Part shown: piece after piece, positions 16,183 through 25,204 of the stretch | Layout: each line of letters begins with the position of its first letter | How positions within the stretch are numbered: position 1 is the stretch's first letter | DNA from: Variovorax paradoxus | GTDB lineage: Bacteria; Pseudomonadota; Gammaproteobacteria; Burkholderiales; Burkholderiaceae_C | NCBI RefSeq assembly: GCF_029919115.1 | Contig: NZ_CP123990.1 | Span: forward strand, 4,180,501 to 4,244,500 | DNA: 64,000 bases | Direction: 5' to 3' | Position numbers and translations under genes: made by a program | Notes under the pieces: model-generated | Told to the model about the DNA's origin: nothing | Database searches by the model: none | The model's input: only the letters and a program-made list of their open reading frames with translations

Positions 16183-17823
16183 ATGCACTTCTTATCCTCA
16201 AAGGCCTTGTTGCCTCGCGCAAAGCTCCATGCTGCTGCTGTCAGCGTGGCCATGCTGGCGGCTTGCGGCGGCGGTGGTTCCGACAACGGCGCGCCGTTCT
16301 TGCCGCTCCCCGCACCTCCGGCTGCCCCGCCAGCCGCGCCACCGGCAAGCCCTCCGCCCGCCCCCGCTGTCACGGCTCAAAAGGCCTGCGCCGACCTGAA
16401 CGGAAAAACGGTTGCAGGCGCGACCCTGACGGCGACGATGGAGGCTGCGTCGGCACCCACTCCCGTGTACTGCAAAGTCACCGGCACGATAGCGCCGGCG
16501 CTGAACTTCCAGATCTCCTTGCCCGAGACATGGAACGGCAAGCTCTATTACCAGGGCGGCGGCGGCTACAACGGCGCCATCACGCCGCCCGGCGCAGCGG
16601 CGCTCAGCCAGGGCTACGCCGTGGTCGCCAGCGACTCCGGCCACCAGGACAACGCATTGAGCGCCAACTTTGCGTTGACCGACACCTTTGCCGCCCAGCT
16701 ATTCGGCAGCCTCTCGGTACCCACGGTGATGTCGACCGCAACGGAAACCCTGGCGACCGCCTACGGGGCCTTGCCCGCAAAGTCGTATTTCGAGGGCTGC
16801 TCGAACGGCGGACGGGAGGCACTGATGGCGGTGCAGCGCTCACCCAATCTCTTCGACGGCGTCATTGCGCGCGCACCGGCCTACAACTGGGTCGGCTTCA
16901 TGGGTGCCTTCAACCGCAATTCCCGGGCGCTTGCCGCGCCTGGCGGTGCATTCAGCGCGGCAAAGACCGCCCTCTTGAGCAAGCATGTGCGAGACGCCTG
17001 CGACGGGCTCGACGGCATTGCGGACGGTGTTGTGTCGAACCAGGCCGCATGCACGCCGGCGGTGGCCAATGTTGCGGCGCTGCGCTGCGCCGGCGGAACC
17101 GATACAGGCGATACCTGCCTGTCGGACGCACAGTTGGACGTGGTCACGTCGTGGAACACCGAAGCCGCATTCACAGGCAGCACCACCTTCCGCAATGCGG
17201 GCTGGAACCTGACGGGCAACGAGGACGACCCTGGCGCCTGGCGCACCTGGCTCACGGGCGACGGCAATGTCACCATGGCGCTGCAGTTTCTGTTTCAGGA
17301 TACGACCGTCAAGAACTACCTTGCGCGCGACAGAACCGCAGACTCGCTGGCCTATACACCCTGGGACCAGAACCAGAACGCGCTCTATGCCATGGCCGCA
17401 CTCAACGACGCAACCAACACGGACATCCGGCCGTTCATCAACAGCGGCGGCAAGCTGATCTTGTGGCATGGCGGAAACGACTCGGCCCTCAGCGCGAAAT
17501 CGACTCTCGAGTACTACGGAAACATGCGCACTTCGGTCGGCGCCGCGGCGGCCGATGCGTCCACGCGCTTCTACATTGCGCCGGGGGTGAACCACTGCGC
17601 CGGCGGGCCAGGCGCCGATACGGCCGACCTGCTGACGGCGCTCGACCAATGGGTAACCAAGAGCGCCGCGCCGGCCACGCTGGTCGCGCAGAAGCGCGAT
17701 ACCGATGGATCGGTTCTGCTCAGCCGGCCCTTGTGCCAGTACCCGCAATATCCGCGGTACACCGGGCCGGCCAACGATGCCGCGGCGTCCAGGTTGGCGG
17801 CCAACTACGCGTGCACATCCTGA
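16183..17823 (+). CDS. tannase/feruloyl-esterase-family lipoprotein
   Basis: 546 residues. A lipoprotein signal ends in LAAC with lipidated Cys28, followed by a Gly/Ser and Pro/Ala-rich linker (29-62). The esterase domain from about 65 shows the CS-D-HC arrangement of tannases: nucleophile Ser207 in FEGCSNGGREAL next to Cys206, and GVNHCAGGPG near the C-terminus carrying His and its neighbouring Cys. It would hydrolyse esters of hydroxycinnamic or gallic acids at the cell surface or in the periplasm. AAGGA lies upstream of the ATG. Confidence 0.88.
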   Translation: MHFLSSKALLPRAKLHAAAVSVAMLAACGGGGSDNGAPFLPLPAPPAAPPAAPPASPPPAPAVTAQKACADLNGKTVAGATLTATMEAASAPTPVYCKVTGTIAPALNFQISLPETWNGKLYYQGGGGYNGAITPPGAAALSQGYAVVASDSGHQDNALSANFALTDTFAAQLFGSLSVPTVMSTATETLATAYGALPAKSYFEGCSNGGREALMAVQRSPNLFDGVIARAPAYNWVGFMGAFNRNSRALAAPGGAFSAAKTALLSKHVRDACDGLDGIADGVVSNQAACTPAVANVAALRCAGGTDTGDTCLSDAQLDVVTSWNTEAAFTGSTTFRNAGWNLTGNEDDPGAWRTWLTGDGNVTMALQFLFQDTTVKNYLARDRTADSLAYTPWDQNQNALYAMAALNDATNTDIRPFINSGGKLILWHGGNDSALSAKSTLEYYGNMRTSVGAAAADASTRFYIAPGVNHCAGGPGADTADLLTALDQWVTKSAAPATLVAQKRDTDGSVLLSRPLCQYPQYPRYTGPANDAAASRLAANYACTS

Positions 17824-17891
17824 GTTTCAAACCCAAGCGGTGAGGCGGCGAGCAAGCTATATTGCTCGCTCTGCAACTGAGAGAAATCACC

Positions 17892-18182
17892 ATGGCAAAA
17901 GCCTATTGGGTCAGCGCGTACCGTGCCGTCAAGGATGCCGACAAACTCGCGGCCTATGCAAAACTCGCCGGCCCCGCAATCGCTGCGGGCGGCGGGCGTT
18001 TTCTGGCGCGGGGTTTGCCCGCGCAGGTTTATGAATACGGCTTGCAAGAGCGTACCGTGCTGATCGAGTTCGACAGCGTCGAGCAGGCTCGTGCCGTGCA
18101 TGACAGCCCCGACTACCAGGCCGCACTGGCGGCACTGGGCGACGGCGCCGAGCGGGATCTGCGGATCGTCGAAGGCGTCTGA
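17892..18182 (+). CDS. DUF1330-family protein
   Basis: 96 residues from the ATG at 17892 (GAGAAATCACC upstream). It has the whole DUF1330 pattern: AKAYWVSAYRAVKDADKLAA, GGGRFLARGLPAQVYE, RTVLIEFDSVEQARAVHDSP, YQAALAALGDGAERDLRIVE. A small ferredoxin-like cytoplasmic protein of unknown function. Eight bases separate it from the response-regulator gene, so they probably share a transcript. Confidence 0.9.
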   Translation: MAKAYWVSAYRAVKDADKLAAYAKLAGPAIAAGGGRFLARGLPAQVYEYGLQERTVLIEFDSVEQARAVHDSPDYQAALAALGDGAERDLRIVEGV

Positions 18183-18190
18183 GCCCTGCC

Positions 18191-18946
18191 ATGAGCACCA
18201 TTGCCGAGCCGTCAGCACCCGTGCCGCATGCCGCGCCGCGGATCCGCGTGCTGATTGCCGACGACCAGGCACTGATCCGTCGCGGCATGGCCATGCTGCT
18301 CGATGCCGCGGCGGACATCGAAGTGGTCGGCCAGGCCGCCGACGGCATCGAGGCCGTGGAGCTGGCCCGCCGCCTGCTGCCCGATGTGGTGCTGATGGAC
18401 CTGCACATGCCGCGCAAGGGCGGCGTGCTCGCCACGCGCGAGATCTCGGGCGCCTTGCCGCACACGCGCGTGATGGTGCTGACCACCTTCGACCGCGACG
18501 ACCTCGTCTTTGACGCGGTGCGTGCCGGCGCGCAGGCCTACCTGCTCAAGGACGCCTCGGAAGAAGAAGTGCTGGACACCGTGCGGGCGGTGCATCGCGG
18601 CGAATCACGGCTCACGCCGCAAATCGCCCGCAAGGTGATGGACCAGTTCCGGCTGCTGGCCGACCGCGTAGCGCAAGAGCAGCCCGCCGCGCCTGCGCCA
18701 GACCATCGTGCGGAAGCGCAAGCCACCGGGCCCGGCGAGCTGTCGCAGCCTGACGCCATGACCAAGCCGCTCACCGACCGCGAGGCCGCGGTGCTCGAGC
18801 TGATCGCCAAGGGCTACGGCAACCGCCAGATCGCCGCGGCGCTGAACCTGGCCGAGGGAACGGCAAAGAACCACGTCAGCCGGATCATGCAAAAGCTCCA
18901 CGCCAATACCCGCACCGAACTGGCGGTGCTCGTGCTCAAGAAATAG
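18191..18946 (+). CDS. NarL/FixJ-type response regulator
   Basis: 251 residues. The receiver domain (about 18-135) has the acidic pair Asp24-Asp25, phospho-acceptor Asp70 in PDVVLMDLHMP and Lys120 in YLLKDASEEE. After a Gln/Pro/Ala linker, the LuxR-type HTH covers 190-251 (LTDREAAVLELIAKGYGNRQ, GTAKNHVSRIMQKLHANTRT). The HisKA_3 kinase at 20600-22468 is its likely partner. The oxalate-type transporter gene lies between them on the other strand and is the obvious target. Confidence 0.93.
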   Translation: MSTIAEPSAPVPHAAPRIRVLIADDQALIRRGMAMLLDAAADIEVVGQAADGIEAVELARRLLPDVVLMDLHMPRKGGVLATREISGALPHTRVMVLTTFDRDDLVFDAVRAGAQAYLLKDASEEEVLDTVRAVHRGESRLTPQIARKVMDQFRLLADRVAQEQPAAPAPDHRAEAQATGPGELSQPDAMTKPLTDREAAVLELIAKGYGNRQIAAALNLAEGTAKNHVSRIMQKLHANTRTELAVLVLKK

Positions 18947-18996
18947 GGCGCTGCGCCCGGCGCGCCTAGTGCGCCATCCGAACTTCCCAAATGCAA

Positions 18997-19039
18997 GATG
19001 CACCCGCTGGCCCGGCAAGGCCGGTCCGGCGGGTGCATC
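18997..19039. terminator. long inverted repeat between convergent genes, probable bidirectional terminator
   Basis: GATGCACCCGC (18997-19007) is perfectly complementary to GCGGGTGCATC (19029-19039); the 21 bases between can form a smaller GGCC stem. It lies between the response regulator and the convergent MFS gene. The T-run is poor on both sides, so termination may be only partial. Confidence 0.6.
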
Positions 19040-19063
19040 GAAAACAACCGAAGCGGGTGCCGG

Positions 19064-20416
19064 TCAGGCCGTGCGGGCTGCGGGTGCAAGGCCGCCTGGC
19101 ATCGCAAGGTCGGGCGCCGGCGAAGGCGCATGCGATGCGGCAATGTTGCTGGCGGTGTGCCTTGCCAGCATCGGCCGCAGCGCGACGATCGCCAGGAACG
19201 CTGCGAACAGGTCGAGGCCCGCCACGGTGTAGAGCACGGTCGACCAGGTGCCGGTGGCTTCCATCATCAGGTTGCCGAGCGGCACGAACAGCGCGCCGAT
19301 GCCCTTGGCGCAGTACAGCACGCCATAGATCTTGCCGATGTGCTTGGTGCCGAAGGCGTCGCCCGCAAGTGCGGAGAACAGCGAATACACCTCGCCCCAC
19401 GCCAGGAACACCACGCCCGACAGGATCAGGAAGGCCCACGGGTTGTGGCCGAAGTAGCCCAGCGCGATGATGCCGATGCCTTCCAGCGTGAAGGCGATCA
19501 CCATCGTCTTCTCACGGCCGATGTGGTCGGAGATCCAGCCGAACATCGGGCGCGAAATGCCGTTCATGACGCGATCGAGCATCAGCGCGAGCGGCAACGC
19601 GGCCATGGTCACAAAGTACAGGTCGACCTTGAAGTTCTTCACACCCAGGTCCTGGGCAATCACGCCCAGTTGCGCCACGGCCATCATGCCGCCGGTAACC
19701 ACGCACGAGAACATCACGATCATCAACCAGAACAGCGGTGTGCGAAGCGCTTCGCCCAGCGTGTAGTCGCGGCGGCTCTGCGCGACCTTGGTCGAGCCGC
19801 GCACCTCGTTGCCCTTTGGCGGGCGCAGGAACCAGGCCGCGGCGAAGGCCAGCGAACCCTGCAGCAGGCCGAAGAACAGGAAGGCCTGCTGGAAGCCCGA
19901 CGATTCGATCATTGCGGCAATCGGCAAGATGGTGGCAGCCGAACCGGCGCCGTAGCCGCCGGCCGTCAGGCCCACTGCCAGGCCTCGGCGGTCAGGAAAC
20001 CACTTGAGCGCGTTGTTGATGCAGGTGGCGTAGATCGAGCCCACGCCAATACCGCCGACGGCCGCGCCAATGTAGAAGCCCATCAGCGTGGTGGCCTGCG
20101 AGTTGATGAACCAGGCCGCGCCGATGAACAGCGCGCCAAAGGCCACGATCAGCCGTGGTCCGAACTTGTCGATGAAGTAGCCCTCGATGGGCGCGAGCCA
20201 GGTCTGCACCAGCACGAAGATAGTGAAGGCGACCTGGATCGACGCACGCTCCCAGCCGAACTTGCCCTGGATTTCCGGCACGAACAGCGTCCATGCGTAC
20301 TGGATGTTGGCCGTGGCGATCATGCAGACGATGCCGACCGCCAGCTGCAGCCAGCGGTTGTCGATCAATCGCGGCGGCGCGCCGGACGAGATGTATGTCG
20401 GGGAAGTGGGGTTCAT
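19064..20416 (-). CDS. MFS transporter of the oxalate:formate antiporter (OFA) family
   Basis: 450 residues from the ATG at 20416, chosen because GGAGA stands eight bases upstream; a start 15 bases earlier lacks a site. Twelve hydrophobic segments are visible, with the OFA opening IDNRWLQLAVGIVCMIATAN and the stretch WTLFVPEIQGKFGWERASIQ. A typical loop is GYFIDKFGPRLIVAFGA, and the central loop is long and charged. It should exchange dicarboxylate such as oxalate for formate, or import a monocarboxylate. It is divergent from the sensor kinase (183 bases) and convergent with the response regulator, hence probably controlled by that pair. Confidence 0.87.
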   Translation of the reverse strand: MNPTSPTYISSGAPPRLIDNRWLQLAVGIVCMIATANIQYAWTLFVPEIQGKFGWERASIQVAFTIFVLVQTWLAPIEGYFIDKFGPRLIVAFGALFIGAAWFINSQATTLMGFYIGAAVGGIGVGSIYATCINNALKWFPDRRGLAVGLTAGGYGAGSAATILPIAAMIESSGFQQAFLFFGLLQGSLAFAAAWFLRPPKGNEVRGSTKVAQSRRDYTLGEALRTPLFWLMIVMFSCVVTGGMMAVAQLGVIAQDLGVKNFKVDLYFVTMAALPLALMLDRVMNGISRPMFGWISDHIGREKTMVIAFTLEGIGIIALGYFGHNPWAFLILSGVVFLAWGEVYSLFSALAGDAFGTKHIGKIYGVLYCAKGIGALFVPLGNLMMEATGTWSTVLYTVAGLDLFAAFLAIVALRPMLARHTASNIAASHAPSPAPDLAMPGGLAPAARTA

Positions 20417-20599
20417 TCGCTTCGTCTCCATTCGTTGTCGCGCCGATCGCGTCGCGGCACGTTGCAGGGGTTGGGATTCAGTCGCGCTGGGGGCACGGAT
20501 CGCGATGGGTGCAACTGTTGCCGCAAACCGCGGCCGGCGCGCCTGCCGGAAGTCACGCGACGAGTCGAGACAAACCCCGAGTGCTCAGGGGAACTACCC

Positions 20600-22468
20600 A
20601 TGCCGAAAGTCATGGCTGCCGTTTGCGAGAATCCGCAGCCAATGAACCTCGCACGTCGCATCGACCCACGGCGCTCCATGGCCGCCGCGATCGGCTGGCT
20701 GCTGATTGCGCTCACCCTGTGCCTGGCGCTCGTGGCCAACCTGTGGCTGCGCGGCTTTGTGCGGGCAACGCTGCTCGAGCAGCACGGCCAGCGGCTCGAA
20801 GCCGCCGCCGAGCACGTCAACGCCGAGCTCGACACGGCCCTGCTGCTGCGCCTGCAGGCCGTCAGCGTGGTGGCGGCCATGCTGTCCGAAGACGTGCAGC
20901 ACAGCGAGGGCGAGCGCCTGAAGCGGTCGCTGCAGGCGGTGCGCCGCGGCGTGCCAGACCTCATCTGGCTGGCGGTGACCGATGCCGACGGCTTCATCGT
21001 TGCGGCGACCGACGAGCAGGTGGTCGGCCAGAACGTCAACCAGCACGCCTGGATCTCGCAAGGCCTGGACGCCGCGTGGATCGAGGAAGGCCGCACCCCC
21101 GGCGAACGCTTCCTGAAGCTCACCGCGCCGGTGCGCAATGCCGACGGCGCGATCATCGGCGTGGTTGCCGCCAACCTCAGCTGGAGCTGGGTGGAAAAGA
21201 TGGTCGCCGAAATCCGCGCCTCGCCCGGCGAATGGCTGCTGGTCGACCGCGACGGTATCGTGCGCCACGGACCGGGCGCCCTTCTGGGAAAGCGCTGGCA
21301 CGATGTCGGCGACCCAATCACGCCGTTCGACCCTGTCGTTGCCGGGTTGGGCAACGACGGATCCGACCTGCCCACGCGCATCCGCACAAGGCGGCTGCTG
21401 GACAACCGGCCCTACCTCATCGCCTCGCCGCCCAATGCGCGCGACGGCACCTTGCGCCGTCTCGGCTGGCAGGCCGTGGTGATCCAGCCCGTCGAATCGG
21501 TGGCGGCCTTTGCAACCGCCATCGAATGGCGCATCTCCATCGTGCTGAGCCTGCTGGGGCTCGGCGCTGCAATCGCCGGCATCATCGTGGCGCACCGCCT
21601 CACGCGCCGCGTGAGCGTGATTGCGCATTCGGCAGACGCGGTGCTGGCCGGCAGCGCAACGCGCATCGAGGTGCCCCAAGGCGCCGACGAAGCCGCGCGG
21701 CTGGGAAGTGCCCTCGACCGCTTGCTGAACACGCTGCAGCGCGAACGCGACGAGCTGCGCCGCCTCAATGCCGAACTGGACGAACGCGTGCGGCAGCGCA
21801 CCGAAGAGATCAGCCGGCTGGCGCAGGAATCGCGTGCCGCCGAAGTGGTGCGCGAGCGCCTGCGCCTGGCGCGCGGGTTGCACGACACGCTGGCGCATTC
21901 GATGATGGCAATGCTCACCGAGATCCGTGTGCTCAAGCACCTGGCATCGAGCCGGCCCGACGCGCTGCCGGACGAACTGGTGCGCGCCGAGCGCGCAGCG
22001 CGCGACGGGCTGGACGAGGCGCGCCGCGCCATCGACCAGTTGCGCAGCAACCCGGTGCGCGACATCGGGCTGGGTGCGGCGCTCAGCGAACTGGCCAAGA
22101 ACCTGAGCGAGCGCTCGGGCATGGCGCTCGATTGCCAGATCGACCCCGCCCTGTTTGCCCTGGCTGCCGAGCCCGCGGCAACCGTGTTTCACATGTGCGA
22201 GGAGGTGCTGCGCAACGTCGAGCGCCACGCGGGCGCGCGCAGGCTGCTGATTCGCCTGCACTGCGTTGCAACCGACGAAGTGGAGCTGGAGATCGGCGAC
22301 GACGGCACGGGCTTCGAGCCGGCCGCGGGCGCGCCGGGGCACTATGGAATCGTGGGCTTGAGGGAACAGGCCGAAGCCATTGGCGCCCGGCTGCGCATCG
22401 AAAGCCGCCGCGGCGAAGGCACCTGGGTGTCGCTGCGCTGGACGCAGCCTGGGCAGAGCGCGGGCTAG
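20600..22468 (+). CDS. sensor histidine kinase (double-Cache sensor, HisKA_3)
   Basis: 622 residues from the ATG at 20600 (AGGGGA upstream). The frame is open far back, but that part lies opposite the MFS gene. Transmembrane helix 1 spans about 28-50, a large periplasmic dCache-like sensor about 55-305 (PDLIWLAVTDADGFIVAATD, GEWLLVDRDGIVRHG), helix 2 about 311-331 and HAMP to 385. A coiled coil leads to the H-box RLARGLHDTLAHSMMAM with His428, then the HATPase (CEEVLRNVERHAGARRLLIR, GDDGTGF). It phosphorylates NarL-type regulators, here most likely that of 18191-18946. Cache sensors usually bind small organic acids, consistent with the adjacent transporter. Confidence 0.92.
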   Translation: MPKVMAAVCENPQPMNLARRIDPRRSMAAAIGWLLIALTLCLALVANLWLRGFVRATLLEQHGQRLEAAAEHVNAELDTALLLRLQAVSVVAAMLSEDVQHSEGERLKRSLQAVRRGVPDLIWLAVTDADGFIVAATDEQVVGQNVNQHAWISQGLDAAWIEEGRTPGERFLKLTAPVRNADGAIIGVVAANLSWSWVEKMVAEIRASPGEWLLVDRDGIVRHGPGALLGKRWHDVGDPITPFDPVVAGLGNDGSDLPTRIRTRRLLDNRPYLIASPPNARDGTLRRLGWQAVVIQPVESVAAFATAIEWRISIVLSLLGLGAAIAGIIVAHRLTRRVSVIAHSADAVLAGSATRIEVPQGADEAARLGSALDRLLNTLQRERDELRRLNAELDERVRQRTEEISRLAQESRAAEVVRERLRLARGLHDTLAHSMMAMLTEIRVLKHLASSRPDALPDELVRAERAARDGLDEARRAIDQLRSNPVRDIGLGAALSELAKNLSERSGMALDCQIDPALFALAAEPAATVFHMCEEVLRNVERHAGARRLLIRLHCVATDEVELEIGDDGTGFEPAAGAPGHYGIVGLREQAEAIGARLRIESRRGEGTWVSLRWTQPGQSAG

Positions 22469-22469
22469 C

Positions 22470-23615
22470 CTAGGAAGCGGCCGCGCGTGCCGGACGCACG
22501 GCTTCGGTCAACGCCACGGAAACGCACTCCAGGCCAATGGCCAGTGCCGTGAGCGTGGGCAGCCCAAAGCCCAGCCGGAACACCTGCGGGTCATCACCAA
22601 ACCAAGCGCCGGGCGCGACGCGCGTGCTGTACTTGGCGAGCGCCGCATAGAAGCGCTCGACCGCCGCTGCATCGAAGACCGCGGGTTTGAGCCGCATGCA
22701 ACACAACGCCCCCGCATCCGGGCGCACCCAGTCGACGTAGCCTCGATGGCGCTGCGCCCATTGCTCGACGAACTGCAGGTTTTGCGCGAGCAGCGTGCGC
22801 CGCTCGCCGATGATTCGCTCGCGCTGCCTGAACACGGCCAGGGCAAGCGCCTCGTCCACCGGCGAACAGGAGATCACCGTGCTGAACTTTGCCGTTACCA
22901 GCGCCTTTCTCAACGCCTTGTCGCGCGTGATGGCCCAGCCGATTCGCAACCCCGCCGCGCCATGGCACTTGGAGAGCGATGAAACCGAGATGACTTCCGC
23001 ACCGAGGCAGGCGGCGCTTGGCGCTGCGCGGTCTTCGCCGTAGGCTGCCTCACGGTAGGTCTCGTCGATCAGCAGCCGGGCATCGGGCGCGTGCTCGGCC
23101 AGCAAGGCCACGATCTCCCGCAAGGTCTGCGCCGGAATGGCGACTCCCGAAGGGTTCTGCGGCGAGGCCAGGCTCACCAGCTTCGTCTTTGGGGACAGCA
23201 GTTTTCGCAGCGCGTCCAGCTCGATCCGATAGCCGGTGTCGAAGCTGAGCGGCAGGGCACGCGTGACGGCGCCAACGGCGGTGAGCGCGTTGCGCGCCAG
23301 CGGAAACACTGGCTCTACGACGACAGCTTCGTCGCCTGCCTGGCACAGCGTGAAGGCAATGAGAAAAAGCGCGTGCATGCCGCCGACCGTCACCACGACG
23401 TCGTCTGCATCCACGCCGTTCTCGCTAGCGATGTGCTGGCGCAGCTCCGGGTTGCCCACCGCCGTCGCGTAGTCCAGCGAAAAATCGGCGTCGTTGCCAA
23501 AGGCCATGTCGATCAGTTCCGCCAGCCGCAGGCTGGGGCCCACGCTTTCCGCAAGGTCGAACCGGGGCGCCTTGCCGACCAGGGAGATGATTTCATTGTC
23601 CGGAAACCGTGACAT
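22470..23615 (-). CDS. PLP-dependent class I/II aminotransferase
   Basis: 381 residues from the ATG at 23615; the start is set by alignment of MSRFPDNEI with family N-termini. Fold type I landmarks: ATAVGNPELRQHIASENGVD, TVGGMHALFLIAFTLCQAGD, LASPQNPSGVAIP (Asn for the PLP ring), LIDETYREAAYG (Asp/Tyr) and SSLSKCHGAAGLRIGWAI with the PLP lysine. Substrates are unknown. It is convergent with the kinase (one base apart) and divergent from a MocR regulator, the usual arrangement for a MocR-controlled PLP-linked gene. Confidence 0.9.
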   Translation of the reverse strand: MSRFPDNEIISLVGKAPRFDLAESVGPSLRLAELIDMAFGNDADFSLDYATAVGNPELRQHIASENGVDADDVVVTVGGMHALFLIAFTLCQAGDEAVVVEPVFPLARNALTAVGAVTRALPLSFDTGYRIELDALRKLLSPKTKLVSLASPQNPSGVAIPAQTLREIVALLAEHAPDARLLIDETYREAAYGEDRAAPSAACLGAEVISVSSLSKCHGAAGLRIGWAITRDKALRKALVTAKFSTVISCSPVDEALALAVFRQRERIIGERRTLLAQNLQFVEQWAQRHRGYVDWVRPDAGALCCMRLKPAVFDAAAVERFYAALAKYSTRVAPGAWFGDDPQVFRLGFGLPTLTALAIGLECVSVALTEAVRPARAAAS

Positions 23616-23749
23616 GTACTGCTGCTTGCTCCGTTGTTGTCGCTGGCAGCAATGTTGCCGTTTCACGGCTTGCGATAACAGCCACAATTTATTGAAATTA
23701 CGTGCAGTACAGTTGAAGCCCGTGCCACTCATGAAAGCAAGGTTCAACC
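23616..23749. promoter_or_regulatory. divergent promoter region aminotransferase / MocR regulator
   Basis: 134 bases, AT-richer than the flanks, notably 23683-23704 (CACAATTTATTGAAATTACG). It must hold the promoters of both divergent genes and would be the binding region of the MocR protein. No repeat pair is clear enough to name an operator. Confidence 0.45.
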
Positions 23750-25204
23750 GTGTCGCAGCCTCCCCGGTTCCGCTATGAAGAAGTCGCCGATTTCGTGGCC
23801 GGCCTGGCCGGCCGTGGCGCGCTGCAGCCCGGCATGCGGGCGCCTTCGCTGCGCGAGATAAGCACGCAGCAGCGCACCAGTCTCAGCACGGCCGTGCAGG
23901 CCTACCGCCTGCTCGAGGACCGCGGCATTCTCGAAGTGCGTCCGCAGTCGGGCTACTACGTTGCCAAGGCGCCGCCCGCGTTGCCCGTTCCCACCACCAC
24001 ACGGCATTCGGTGCGGCCTGCGAAGGTGGAGCTTTCGGGTCTCATGCTCGATCTGCTGGAGCACGCCTCGGACGAAGCCCTCGTGCCGCTCGGTTGCGCC
24101 ATTCCCAACCAGCGGCTCCTGTCTTCGTCCAAGCTCGACCTCGTTCTTGCGCGCACCGCCCGCGTGAAGGGCGGGCAATGCAACACCTACTCACCGCCGC
24201 GCGGCGAGATGCTGCTGCGCATGGAGATCGCCCGCCGCGCGCTGCGCTACGGCCAGGCGCTTTCGCCGGACGACATTGCCATTACCTGCGGCTGCACCGA
24301 GGCACTGGCGCTGGCGCTCGACGCGGTCACCGAGCCCGGCGACACGGTCGCGATCGAGTCGCCCACCTACTTCGGGCTGCTCCAGGTCTTGCGCGCCAAG
24401 AGGCTCAAGGTGGTCGAGCTGCCGACCGATGCGGTCACCGGCGTAGACGTCGATGCGCTGCGCGAGGTTGTGGCCGCTGGCAAGGTGCGCGCCTGCGTGC
24501 TGGCGTCGAGCTTCAGCAATCCACTGGGCTGCACCATGCCTGAAGAAAACAAGCGCGCCGTGCTGCGCCTGCTTGCCGAGCACGGCGTCCCGCTGATCGA
24601 AGACGACGTGTACGGCGACGTTCATTTTGGCGAGGAGCGGCCCCTGCCCTTCAGCGCGCTCGACACGCACGACAACGTCATCTATTGCGGCTCATTCTCC
24701 AAGACGCTGGCGCCCGGCTACCGCATCGGGTGGATCGCGACTGGCCGGCACATGGCGCGGGTGCTCGAAACCAAGTTTGCCACCAGCCTTGCCACGCCGG
24801 TGCTGACGCAGGTTGCGCTGGCCACCTTTCTCTCCAACGGCGACTACGACCGCCACCTGCGCCGCATTCGCCGCGAGTTTGCCGACACCCTCGAACGCAT
24901 GACGCGGGTGGTCGAGCAGGCGTTTCCCCCGGGCACGAAGGTGTCCCGGCCCCAAGGAAACTTTGTGCTGTGGGTCGAGCTGCCGGAGCCTGCGGACACG
25001 CGGCTGCTGTTTACGCAAGCGCTCGAAAAAGGCATATGCTTTGCGCCGGGGGTCGTGTTCTCGGCCAGCGGCAAGTACGCCAATTGCCTGCGGCTGAGCG
25101 GCGGCCACGGCTGGGACGCCCGCATCGAAAAGGGCCTGCGCACGCTCGGTGCCATGGCCCGGTCGAAGGGCACCGTTCAGAACTCGAGGAGGTCTCATGG
25201 CTGA
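23750..25204 (+). CDS. MocR-type GntR regulator with aminotransferase domain
   Basis: 484 residues from GTG 23750 with AAGG upstream. The N-terminal GntR winged helix covers 1-72 (FRYEEVADFVAGLAGRGALQ, GMRAPSLREISTQQRTSLST, YRLLEDRGILEVRPQSGYYV). The rest is a fold type I aminotransferase-like domain with YGSFSK-type motif as YCGSFSKTLAPGYRIGWIA, so PLP can bind. MocR proteins sense PLP or an amino compound and usually act on a divergent promoter, here the aminotransferase. Its last eight bases overlap the methyltransferase gene. Confidence 0.92.
   Translation: MSQPPRFRYEEVADFVAGLAGRGALQPGMRAPSLREISTQQRTSLSTAVQAYRLLEDRGILEVRPQSGYYVAKAPPALPVPTTTRHSVRPAKVELSGLMLDLLEHASDEALVPLGCAIPNQRLLSSSKLDLVLARTARVKGGQCNTYSPPRGEMLLRMEIARRALRYGQALSPDDIAITCGCTEALALALDAVTEPGDTVAIESPTYFGLLQVLRAKRLKVVELPTDAVTGVDVDALREVVAAGKVRACVLASSFSNPLGCTMPEENKRAVLRLLAEHGVPLIEDDVYGDVHFGEERPLPFSALDTHDNVIYCGSFSKTLAPGYRIGWIATGRHMARVLETKFATSLATPVLTQVALATFLSNGDYDRHLRRIRREFADTLERMTRVVEQAFPPGTKVSRPQGNFVLWVELPEPADTRLLFTQALEKGICFAPGVVFSASGKYANCLRLSGGHGWDARIEKGLRTLGAMARSKGTVQNSRRSHG

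Noticed and set aside
18998..20599. Open frame extending the sensor kinase by more than 500 residues upstream
   Set aside because: The extension lies opposite the MFS gene and has the composition of antisense text; the ATG at 20600 has a ribosome site and is followed by a proper membrane helix.
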